Below are positions 32,558 through 41,776 of a stretch of 64,000 nucleotides of DNA, piece by piece. The notes under the pieces are model-generated. The model saw only the letters and a list, made by a program, of their open reading frames with translations, was not told where the DNA came from and made no database searches. Source of the stretch: Immersiella caudata (lineage: Eukaryota > Ascomycota > Sordariomycetes > Sordariales > Lasiosphaeriaceae); assembly GCA_030512335.1 (NCBI GenBank), contig JAULSU010000006.1:1798001-1862000 (forward strand). The letters are read 5' to 3'. Position numbers and translations under genes: made by a program. The stretch's first letter is position 1. Every line of letters starts with the position of its first letter.

Positions 32558-34101
32558 ATGAGCATAAGAACTCGAAGAACTATACTACCTCCCTATATCA
32601 TTACCTGGCATTTCAGGCGAAAACAGACGTGGGAAAGGCGGCGCAGCGGAAAACAAAAAAATTCAACCCGGAAGAGTTTGGAGTTCGTGAGGAGTTTAGC
32701 GAGCCCATTTGCTTGTTTGCTTGGAACCTTCGTTGGCCCCGTCCGTTTGCTGCCTCCGTACCACCTACAACGTACGGAACCTTCACTCGTGCCCTCCAGT
32801 GCGCGGCACGCGAAATAATTAAAAAAACACCCCCCCCCCATGTTTCTGAGGACCTTTTTGTTATCTTTTCTTTCCTTTCTTCTCTCACACAATGCATCAG
32901 CGACGGAGGGGAAGAGGAGCATGGTAAGGATGGATGAATGAATGGATGGACATGGACGGATGGATGGCTGGATTATGGAATGGAGCAGAGGGATCTTAAC
33001 GGGAAATGTCAGTTCGGAATGGAATGGGGAATGGGGAATGGGGAATGGGAATGGGAAACGCGGTGATGAAATGGGTTATACCACTACTTTACATTACTAT
33101 TACCACCATCATGTTTTATTTTCAACTCCTCTTTCTACTCTCCTGTCACAACCACCGTACGAAACGACCTCTTCAGCTGCATCTTCTCGATAGAGGTGGA
33201 TGGGGTATCAGACTCAGATGGCTAGCTAGGGAGGGTTGAGCGATTTGGTGTTTTGTGTCTTTCTTGCGATCTTCCGTCTTACGGCATACATAGCTTACTT
33301 TGGGCCTATCTTTTCTACGACGACGACGATGATGTTATTCTTCTTGCTTGTTATTTTTAGGGGGAGCGTTTAGCTTTGGTTTTGATGGCTTTTGTTCTAT
33401 TCTACATGTGTCTTTGTTTCGGATGTACGTTTGACCACCGGTGTCGTTTTTCTTTCCATTCCCACCATGGCGACGGCGCGGCGGCGATGAGAATAAAAAA
33501 AGCGATACACTCTGGTTTACACACATTTTGACTGTCGGTTCTGTGTTGTCAAGACAAGGGGCCTTTGCCCGGAACCGAAATGGGGTGGGCTGGAAAAGCG
33601 GCGTCTGTGTGCTTGCTTGGCTTCATCACAACTGAGTGGGAGACTAGAAAGGGGCGAAACAAGGGGGGTTGGTTGGGAGACAGGCGTTGGGGCTGAACCG
33701 GCGGCGGCAGAACAGAGGAAAAAAGAAGGGCCAAGGAAACGGGACGGTGCGCAAAATTTCACAGGGTTGGCCATTGGCATTGTTTCGCGAGCTCGGTGGA
33801 GGCGGTGTGGGAAACGGGTTCTTGGGAACGAATGGAAGATGGAAGGGGAAAAGAGTGATGATCATATTTGTGTTTGACCTTCAGATGTTGATAGGTGACG
33901 AGGTGTGACTGACAGTCCAATGTGGTTGATAGAAGGAGAGAGCGAGCAGCCAGAAGCGAAACAAACTATTAGACTCACCGTGCCGCAAAAGCAAAAATAA
34001 CCCATCCAGTCACGCTAAATGGCATGCAACCCGACCGGGGGTTGACCTCGCTGGCGGCCAGTTGGATGAGATGTTGCCCAGTAACAGCTTTATTTTATTC
34101 C
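32558..34101. other. Convergent 3' region between the Myb gene and TRM9-like gene
   Basis: About 1.5 kb with both 3' UTRs. It contains ATGG-type tandem repeats at about 32932–32972 and GGGAAT(G)-type repeats at about 33019–33057. No gene is seen. Confidence 0.5.
32932..33057 (+). repeat. ATGG and GGGAATG microsatellites
   Basis: Imperfect ATGG/ATGA tetranucleotide repeats are followed by four to five near-identical GGGAATG or GGAATGG units. Both arrays are short and imperfect, and lie in the 3' region downstream of the Myb gene. Confidence 0.6.
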
Positions 34102-35127
34102 TCACGATGGATTGGCCGCGACGACCCACCAGTTGTCTCGTTCGTAGCCGCTCGTGATGACTACACCCCCCGCTGCCAGCACATCCTCCTCCAGCTCGCC
34201 TTTGCGATAGAGGTGGTAATAGCGCTGGAAGACGGGGTCGCTGACGGCGCCCCCCGTTGTCGTTCCTGCGGCTTCCCCTGCCAGTACCATAGGAGCCGTC
34301 GAAGCCGAGGACTCACCGCCTGTAGTGGCAACGGAGACGTCATCATTGTTGGTCTTTTGGCCTCGAGTGCCCTTTTTCTGAGCCCGAGGTGTCTGACTCT
34401 TCAGAACCCAAGGCACGAGCAGATCCTGCTCACCCCCCTCGTCCCATCCACGCCGGCTGGCTCCTTGCTCCAGCGCCCAGACATACACCAGGACATGGCC
34501 ACTCGCGACCTCTCGCGTCTTGACACATCTCAGAAGCTGCCGGATGGCGTCCTGCCGCCTTGCCCGTGTCGACATGTGGTGGATGACGGCCACGCATATT
34601 GCAAAGTCGACAGCACCGTCGCGGAAAGGCAACGAGAGCCCATCGGCCACGAGAACGTCTGATATCGCCGCTCCACCACCTTGGATGGACCCCCCGATGC
34701 CGCCGGCAGCGACGCCGGCATTAGCACTGGTGGCATCTGCCGTCATCACTTCGCCCTGCGTCTTGGTTGCATCCTGAACCCCTGCATCCCCTGGGCGCCC
34801 GAGGCGGCTCCTGGCAAGCGCGACGAGCGCGGCACTCCTGTCGGAGCCCAGCATGACCACAGCAGGATTCACGCCCAGGTACTTGCCATTGCCACAACCG
34901 ACATCTAGCCCTATCGAACGTGGAGGTTGGGCGTGCAGGAACGAGGCAACGGCCGGCCACGGCTTGTGGCGTGTGGCAGAGAAGTGCGGCGCGATCGCTT
35001 GGTACACGCCGTGGACGTGGGCTCGCTCATAGGCCTCCGCCTCGGCTTCTGCATCGCGGTCCGCGGCGGCGGCGGCAGCTAGCCTTGCAACGGCAGGGGC
35101 CGCTGAAGAGGATGGCAACGATGCCAT
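34102..35127 (-). CDS. TRM9: TRM9-type tRNA wobble-uridine methyltransferase
   Basis: A single exon of 341 residues. The start is the first ATG; the open frame extends further upstream but has no ATG. Residues 33–58 (YERAHVHGVYQAIAPHFS, then RHKPWP) match the N-terminus of Trm9/ABH8 methyltransferases. SAM motif I is at 74–81 (LDVGCGNG), followed by MLGSDRS and by ADGLSLPFRDGAVDFAICVAVIHHMS. The C-terminus has YYHLYRKGELEEDV and GYERDNWWVVA, as in yeast Trm9. The enzyme, with Trm112, makes the methyl ester of mcm5U at U34 of certain tRNAs in the cytoplasm. An Ala/Gly-rich insertion at about 110–155 and a disordered segment with the basic KKGTRGQK are larger than in yeast. The gene is convergent with the Myb gene. 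Confidence 0.92.
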   Translation of the reverse strand: MASLPSSSAAPAVARLAAAAAADRDAEAEAEAYERAHVHGVYQAIAPHFSATRHKPWPAVASFLHAQPPRSIGLDVGCGNGKYLGVNPAVVMLGSDRSAALVALARSRLGRPGDAGVQDATKTQGEVMTADATSANAGVAAGGIGGSIQGGGAAISDVLVADGLSLPFRDGAVDFAICVAVIHHMSTRARRQDAIRQLLRCVKTREVASGHVLVYVWALEQGASRRGWDEGGEQDLLVPWVLKSQTPRAQKKGTRGQKTNNDDVSVATTGGESSASTAPMVLAGEAAGTTTGGAVSDPVFQRYYHLYRKGELEEDVLAAGGVVITSGYERDNWWVVAANPS

Positions 35128-36679
35128 CGATCGGGTAGCTAGCAAGGATCCAGCTGGACAGGGTATCGAGGGTATGGGGTCGTGACGTCGGGTCGGGTAG
35201 GTACAAGGTGAAAAACAGGGTGAGACACCGAAACCAAGGTTCTCAGAGACCAACCGAGGCCCAACGAGAGGCGCAGCAGCGGAGCGGAAGAGTGTTTCCC
35301 AAGGCTTCCAGTAGCTCTTCTCTCCAGCGGAAGGAGGTATCAAGGTAGTTGGCGAGTTGGGCCGATATGATTGGCCTACGTCACCGTGTCTGACTCTTCG
35401 AGAAGACGGTCAGGCAGCAGATGCCACACCACACACCAACAGCCGAGCCCACCCCACAGGGCGGTCGGCAGCGTAGCCGGGACGCACACCGCACCCCGCG
35501 GCTGTGTGGGTTGTGGGTGCGGGTAAGGGGACTGCGGACGTCTTGACCGCTGGTTCATTGCAGGCAACGAAAAGTCAGCAGATGCACGCCGAGCAAGCGG
35601 AGAAGCGGAGCTGATCGTGACTTGTGAAGCCATGGTTGCAGCTGCCAGTGCAGTAACATACAGTCGCGGACTGCAGAACAGTGCAGAAGACGCACTTGCC
35701 GATGAATTTCTAATGCGGAGACTGAAAAGTCTGCTCGCTCACCCAGGATGTGCAAGCAGGTATGTCGTGTCGTGTGCTCATAGTGCGTCGCGAACCGTGG
35801 GGTGCCTGGGATTTTAGGCGCACGCCCAGGAGGGTAGCACGGCCGGGAATATGCACTTTGGCCGGACCGGAGAAAACCGCCTAGGTGCAAGAGTTGGGAA
35901 GAGGATGAGGCGCGGTTAGGTTGATGGAAGGTGAGGTTGCCTTAAGGTTGGGTGGCTCGGGAGAGGGGCAGCAAAGCTGAGCAACTCGGCGGGGTAGCTA
36001 TCTATTGTTCCTCTTTCCCTGCCGCCAGCCTCGCCTTTCAGGGCGCAACGCCTGTCAAAATTTTCTGTCAGGTGTGGTCCGAAAGCCTTGCCTGCTGACC
36101 CAGCGGCCCATTATTTGGCCCACGCAAAACTTGAAGGGTGCTACATTTTTGAGCGCTGCACAAATGCAATTTTGGGTTCATCACGGCCTTTGTAGTGTAC
36201 GTACCGTACCCTTGAGCTGGCGGGGCAAAATTTGGCAGGGCTGAGGGAAAGATCTGGAGAATGTGTCTTGGCATGGCGTGGACGGCATCGAAAAAAAAAG
36301 ATCAACAGGGGCACAAACTGTTGCCACAACCGAAGGCTTCGGTGCAGAGAAAAGGAATTAATCTTAGCCGCGCCAAATATCACACACAAGCGAGCTGACG
36401 GTCGTACAAACACCACATGCGAGGGGTGCGCCGAACGATGTTGACCGGGATGGAATTCCGAGGCTTTGGTTGGCTGGGGCAGGGGGGCTGAGATCGACTC
36501 CGAGCTGAAGGAAAATCTCCGAGATTTCAACCACCATTCATTCCTGTGCCTGTGCAACCTCGCCAACGTCTTGTCACCTCATTTGGCGGTCGCCCGAGCC
36601 TCATCATCATAGCTGACAACGCAAAGCCGTTGCAAATGCTGTGTCACCGCGAGTTCAGCGCGGCAAACTCGGCCATCGT
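35128..36679. other. Intergenic region between TRM9-like and Gfo/Idh genes
   Basis: About 1.55 kb with the TRM9 promoter and the 3' UTR of the dehydrogenase gene. No gene was recognised; the 111-codon minus-strand frame at 35555–35890 has no known features. Confidence 0.5.
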
Positions 36680-37989
36680 TCATCGCTTGCCCGTGTTCAG
36701 CGAGCTCTGAGCGTCAAAGACGTCGGTTGCGATCAGCTCGGGGTACTCGACACCCCCCTGTCTCAATGCCTCCTCCATCACCTCCATGATGACGATGCTC
36801 TCGCTCCACGGCAGCGTTTCGCTTTCCTTCTTCCCATCGCGCAGGCAGCGAGCGCACTCGTCCGCCTCCCAGAACATCCCGTGGCCCCAATCGCGTGTAG
36901 GATCCTTTGGGATTGGGCAGTCCACCACCTCAACCTGGCCACCGCCGTCCTTCTTGATGACCTTGTACTGCAGTGGCCGGTATGCCGGGCCCATCACCTG
37001 GATCTCGCCACCCGAACCCTGAATCCGGATCGCCGGGCCGCCGCTGTTGTGGCCATCTACATCTGTCCCAATCCGGAGAGAGGTGAGAGCTACACCCTGG
37101 CTCCTGTGTTTGGGGAACTGGACGATAATGCTGGTCGTCTCATCGGCGCCCGTGTGGTACTTGTTGATGGCAGCCGCAACCTTGGGGGACTCTTTCTTCT
37201 TCTCGGGCTGCACGTGGTACAACGCCTGGAAGACCCAGGTGAGAGAGTAGATGCCGAGGTCCAGGAGAGCGCCACCAGCCAAGTCGATGTTGACCATGCG
37301 ATGCGAGTCCTTGAAGGTAACTTTGCCCTCTGGGGCATCGTTGTTAAAAGACAGGTCAGCTAGTCAGTGTCAGCCTCGTTCTTGACCCGCGTATCATCTC
37401 ATTCCCTTACCAACAGCGCGGTAAACGTTGCCGATAGCTCCCGACGCTAGCAACTCTCTGACTTTGATGCTGATGGGGAAGTAGCGCGTCCACACAGCCT
37501 CCATGAAGAACAAGTTCTTCTCTCGAGCCTTGTCGACGAGCTTACGAGCCTGGGAGGCCGTGACGGTCAGTGCCTTCTCGCAGAGCACGTTCTTTCCGGC
37601 CTCGAGGGCAAGCATAGCATTCTGGAAGTGATGGCTGTGCGGAGTCGCAATATAGACAATATCGACATCAGGGTCAGCCACGAGCTCGTGGTACGACCCG
37701 TATGTCTTTGCGGTGCTAGGGCCGTCGATCTTAGTAATGAACTCATCAGCGCGCTCTTTTGCGCTGGAGGAAGCGACTGCGACAATCTCGTGGCGCACAT
37801 CGTGCACATCGCGGGTAGCCGGATTAGTGAGGAGATCCTTGCTAAACACTGTGTGTGCGTTAGCATGCGCCCTCCTCGGTGCTGTCGGAGATAGATATGG
37901 GCAGGAAAGTGAAGATGGTACAGACTCTCAGCGATCCACCCGGTGGCCATAATGCCCCATCGGACTGTGTACGGAGTTGAGGAAGCCAT
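36680..37989 (-). CDS. Gfo/Idh/MocA oxidoreductase, D-xylose dehydrogenase / dihydrodiol dehydrogenase type
   Basis: Three exons on the minus strand: 37926–37989, 37411–37848 and 36680–37359; 393 residues. The N-terminal Rossmann fold opens with VRWGIMATGWIAE, and TPHSHH at 90–95 and CEKALT at 111–116 are the family's cofactor and active-site motifs. The C-terminal alpha/beta domain includes GGALLDLGIYSLTW. Length and motifs fit the fungal D-xylose 1-dehydrogenase (NADP+) / dimeric dihydrodiol dehydrogenase group, which oxidises sugars or trans-dihydrodiols in the cytoplasm; the substrate cannot be chosen from sequence alone. Intron 1 uses the less common donor GTCTGT and acceptor CACAG, and splicing restores the expected residues after GWIAE. 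Intron 2 is 51 nt. It is divergent from an aldo/keto reductase gene, with 813 bp between start codons. Confidence 0.9.
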
Positions 37990-38802
37990 TGTGTCTCGTT
38001 AACGGCGATCGATCCAATTGAACGAACGGGGAGATGATGTTTCTACCGTTGCAAAGTTGGGAGGAAGGGAGCTACTGCCTTGTAGCTCTTCATTACCCCT
38101 CTCCTGTTCTCGGGCGGATTGGGGTTCATGGTGGGGCATCTCACGGCGATGCGGGTAAAGACCCGAAACCGCGCTCACGCAAAACACCAAGCGTCGGCAG
38201 ACTTCCCGGAATGAGGCTTGGACAACCCGCTTGAGAAGTGATGAGCGAATCAGCACGAGCTCCGGTCTGCTCGAGCGTTTGAACTGAGCACGGCGATGCA
38301 TGAACCGCGGATCGAGCTTCCCCGGCCCCCAACGTCATTCGTTGTTCGAGCCCCGCGGGGTAACAAACTTGACAGCTCAGTTGGAGCTTGTGCAAGCACT
38401 CCAAGACGGAGACTTGAGATAATATCCCTCCTCTCGTTCTAGTTGCTGTATCTATCGATATAGCTTCCCTTGGAGAAACAAGGCACCGTCTGAGCTTGAT
38501 CGAGTAACGGGAAACTTTGCGCGCTTCCAGTGTCATCGGATACCTACTACCTGATACCATCGATCTCACCTCTGAACTTTGCGTGAGTCCACATCACCGG
38601 CGCTGTGGCCGTGCAATCACGCTCTCCGGCCATTGGTCAATGGATCAGGTGCGGGCTAGAGTCAAAAGCGTTGCTGCCCAGCACAAAGAAAGCTACACGT
38701 CGACTGTCCTCGAGGTTGTCATCACCGCCTAAACTGCTGCTTCTTCACTCGTCAACCTCCCGGCATCAGACTCACCATACAGTAGCAGCACAAATCAGAG
38801 CT
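37990..38802. promoter_or_regulatory. Shared divergent promoter with clustered CreA-type motifs
   Basis: This is the only sequence between the start codons of the dehydrogenase (−) and the aldo/keto reductase (+). CCCCGG at 38320–38325 and the palindrome CCCCGCGGGG at 38351–38360 give three matches to the carbon catabolite repressor consensus SYGGRG (either strand) within 41 bp. Their use as binding sites is inferred. Confidence 0.4.
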
Positions 38803-39776
38803 ATGTCGACAGCTGCCGGAGCAGACGGGCCGCAGTCAGGCACGGCGCACGCTGCGTCCATGCCTGCCATGCTCTACGGCACAGCCTGGAAGAAAGAGCA
38901 CACCGCCGACCTTGTATACGAAGCCATCAAGGCAGGCTTTCGCGGCATCGACACCGCTCACATGAAACGCCACTACGACGAAGCCGGCGCCGGCGAGGGT
39001 ATCCGTCGTGCTATCCGCGACGGCCTCGTCACCCGCTCCGACCTCTGGGTTCGTATCTCTCCCCGTTCCCCTTTATCCAGCTTCATACTTACCCCTCCCA
39101 GATCCAAACCAAATACTCACCCTTCGACGAGCCGTACGCCTCCGATCCATCCACACCCACGATAACCTCCCAAATCCTCGCCTCCGTCTCCGCCTCGATC
39201 GCCAACCTCTCCCCCGACCCGTCTGACCCGTCCGTCTTCCAACTCGACGCGCTCATCCTTCACTCCCCCTTCCCAGAGCCTACCGACACCCTCGAAGCCT
39301 GGACCGCGCTCTGCACCCTCACTCCTCACCCCATCCGCACCCTCGGTATCAGCAACGTCACCCTGCCTACCCTACGCCTCCTCTCTACTGCCCCCCACCC
39401 ACCGCTCATCGTCCAGAACCGCATCCGCCGCGCTGAGCGCGCCTTCGACATTGACGTCCGCCGCTGGGTGGCCTCCCACTCCTCCTCCGGCATGAGATAC
39501 CAAGGTTTCTGGACTCTCACAGGGAACCGTGACGAATGGCAACAGTCCGAGTTTGTGGGACGTCTAGCCTCGGCCGCAGTCGTTGAGCGTGCCACGGCGT
39601 GGTACGCTCTGCTGTTGGCGTCAGACGTGGTGGTCTTGAACGGAACGACGAGTCAGGAGCACATGCATGGTGACTTGGAGGGGTTGGAGAAGGTAAAGAG
39701 ATGGAGGGAGACAGAAGCGGGCAAGGAGCTGTGGGACGGGTGTTTGCGGGAGTTTGTGGCCATGATTGGGAAATGA
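38803..39776 (+). CDS. Aldo/keto reductase family protein
   Basis: Two exons: 38803–39048 and 39102–39776; 306 residues. The start is the first ATG of the frame. AKR fold motifs are in order: MLYGTAWK at 23–30, GFRGIDTA at 45–52, and IQTKYSP from 83. The catalytic tetrad can be placed as D50, Y58, K86 and H136, so the enzyme is probably active; NADPH-dependent carbonyl reduction is the family reaction. TLGISNV is the usual segment after the fourth strand. The loops are longer than in classical aldose reductases, and the sub-family is the fungal one with HY in place of the usual Tyr motif. The substrate is unknown. The gene shares its promoter region with a putative sugar or dihydrodiol dehydrogenase, which hints at, but does not prove, common regulation. 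Confidence 0.9.
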
Positions 39777-40621
39777 CGGAGTTAGGCGGTGACTGGATGT
39801 TGGAAGGGAGAGAGTGGTGCTCTATTTCGGGAAAGCAAAGCATGGAGAGTTTTGCCGCTGGCAGACGTCATGCGTAGTTCTGCAACAATGACTTATTGTG
39901 ATCCGTCTCAGCGTTCGAGTTGTCCTTTCAAAACAAAGATGACGGCATGGTTCCTGCGGCAGCTAGCCGACTTTGGCCAGAGTACGTCCGAACCGAAAAT
40001 CGAAGATACAGGAAGTGGACATGGAAATTGCGCCTCTGCTCCGTGCCGTCGGGTGGATGCACATTGACCGAGCCGTCCCGATCCGACCCGGCACAGGCTG
40101 AAGGGCGTCCATACGCTACACCTTAATTTCACCTTCAAGACACATGACACCTGCACCATACGGACGTAGTAAAGAATTAGGCGTGACGGGCAAACGAATG
40201 TCATCATTGTCGTGAAAAGCCGTAGCTTCCCCGTTTTGGTATCCCGGTCGTAAAGTCTCTCGTGAGTCTATCCATGTCCTTGGATGGTCCCCATTGTGTA
40301 TCCCTTTCCCAGTCCCTAAAGTACAATCCCAACACCAAAGCTGGTAAAACGCAGCTGCCCAAACGCATGGCTTCCTCAAATGCTTTCGTGAATGCTTTCG
40401 CCTTTGCCTATCCGAGGCAGCAGAAAGTAAGGTCATGTGTATCGAAATGTAATCAACTATATACAGGTGAATCGAAGTATGGCGTACATGTCGCTTTCCT
40501 TGTGGCGCAGGATATTATACCCAGAGGCTGATATCCCAGACGAAAAACAGGAAATGAATGGCGTCCGTAAAATGTATTCAGACAAGAATTGAAGAGAGCC
40601 CCTAGATCGGTGGAAAGTCGT
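39777..40621. other. Convergent 3' region between the AKR and GH128 genes
   Basis: About 0.85 kb holding both 3' UTRs. No gene or repeat was recognised. Confidence 0.5.
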
Positions 40622-41776
40622 CTAGGAGGCGTAGGCGAACGTGTTGCCGTACGAGCTCATGGAGTTGCCCTTGACCATCATGCCATCGGCGGCCATGAAG
40701 TAGGAGTAGTTCTCGACGAACGCGAAAGTCGAGTTATTCTCGATCTGGTCGATGATAACCTGTAGCTGCCTGTCCACTTCATCGTCGGAGCCACCAAAGG
40801 CGAACTCGGTGATCCAGACGGGCTTCTGGAACAAGTTGTGGACGTTGATGAGGTGCTGGAGGAAGGTGTTGGTGTCGAAGCCGTATATGTGGATGTTGAC
40901 GAAGTCGACCGCGCACTTGCCGTCGCACACCTCGAACCAGCGCTTGAGCCAGCCAATTCCCTGGTTAGAGGAGCCGCTGTTGGTGATGGAAGGAGCGCCA
41001 ATGCGAGCCTTGCCGGCGAACGGGTTCATCAGCTCAATATGCGAGGCGGCAGCTTGCTCGGGCGACAGGTTGGCCTGGGCGGCGTGGTCGGGCTCGTTGA
41101 AGCTGAAGAGGGCCTTGGAGCCAGCATCAATCATCTTCTGGGCGTTCTTGGCCCAAGTAGCGGGGAAGCCCTTGGTGATGCCCCAGCACATGGGAACGAA
41201 CTCGAGGCCAGTGTTCGAATCGTCAGTCTGGGCCCAGTTGTAGGTCCACGAGATGTGACTGCCGCCGCCGAGGAAGCGACCCAGAAGGTTGGGGTCGTTG
41301 AATGCGAGACCACGTCCGCGCTTGCCAGCAGGAGCGCCGCCGCTGGGAGGAGTGACGGGGGTAGCAGGCTCGACCGGAACAGGGTCGACAGCGGGAGGGC
41401 TGACGGGAGCAGGCTCGGCAACCGGGGCCTCTACCGTTGGGGTAGGAGCAGGGGGAGCATGAGCTTCCACAGGAGCGGACGGGCGCGGAAGAGCCTCGAG
41501 CGACAACACTGGGGAAGGAGTGGCGGTAGCCACAGCTGCCGAACTCCTAGACTTCCTACCCTTCTTAGTGTAGAACTGCTTGGCGCTGAAGGCAGAAGAG
41601 GATGTAGCCTGGTCCTCGTAGAGCGTAACGTAAACGACGTCAGTCACGGTGACAACCTCGGTGACGATGGCACGCTTCTCATGGAGGCGCTGGTGATGAT
41701 GTTGACGGGGACCAAGGGCGACAACGTCCTTGATCACGCTGGCCGCAGCCAGAGCGAGGAGGATTTTGGTGAGCAT
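40622..41776 (-). CDS. Secreted GH128 (Asl1-like) beta-1,3-glucanase
   Basis: A single exon of 384 residues. The start ATG at 41776 is preceded by a typical C/A-rich leader. Residues 1–20 form a signal peptide. Residues 35–55 are Val/Thr-rich (VTEVVTVTDVVYVTLYE), as at the N-termini of many fungal wall proteins. A Pro/Ala/Val linker covers about 85–150. The GH128 catalytic domain (about 154–384) begins KRGRGLAFND, with WTYNW, FSFNEPD (E228, likely acid/base) and WITEFAFGG (E324, likely nucleophile). The family cleaves beta-1,3-glucan; relatives include fission yeast Asl1 and mushroom endoglucanases. It probably acts in the wall or outside the cell in remodelling. All catalytic motifs are present. 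Confidence 0.92.
   Translation of the reverse strand: MLTKILLALAAASVIKDVVALGPRQHHHQRLHEKRAIVTEVVTVTDVVYVTLYEDQATSSSAFSAKQFYTKKGRKSRSSAAVATATPSPVLSLEALPRPSAPVEAHAPPAPTPTVEAPVAEPAPVSPPAVDPVPVEPATPVTPPSGGAPAGKRGRGLAFNDPNLLGRFLGGGSHISWTYNWAQTDDSNTGLEFVPMCWGITKGFPATWAKNAQKMIDAGSKALFSFNEPDHAAQANLSPEQAAASHIELMNPFAGKARIGAPSITNSGSSNQGIGWLKRWFEVCDGKCAVDFVNIHIYGFDTNTFLQHLINVHNLFQKPVWITEFAFGGSDDEVDRQLQVIIDQIENNSTFAFVENYSYFMAADGMMVKGNSMSSYGNTFAYAS

Noticed and set aside
36641..37363. Plus-strand open frame of 240 codons opposite the Gfo/Idh dehydrogenase
   Set aside because: This is an antisense shadow of a well-supported exon, with no motifs of its own.
38605..38802. Mitochondrial-targeting-like extension in frame upstream of the aldo/keto reductase
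   Set aside because: The frame is open and rich in Arg and Ser, but has no ATG. Similar ATG-less extensions precede TRM9, TAD3 and the Zn2Cys6 gene, so open upstream frames are simply common in this GC-rich sequence.
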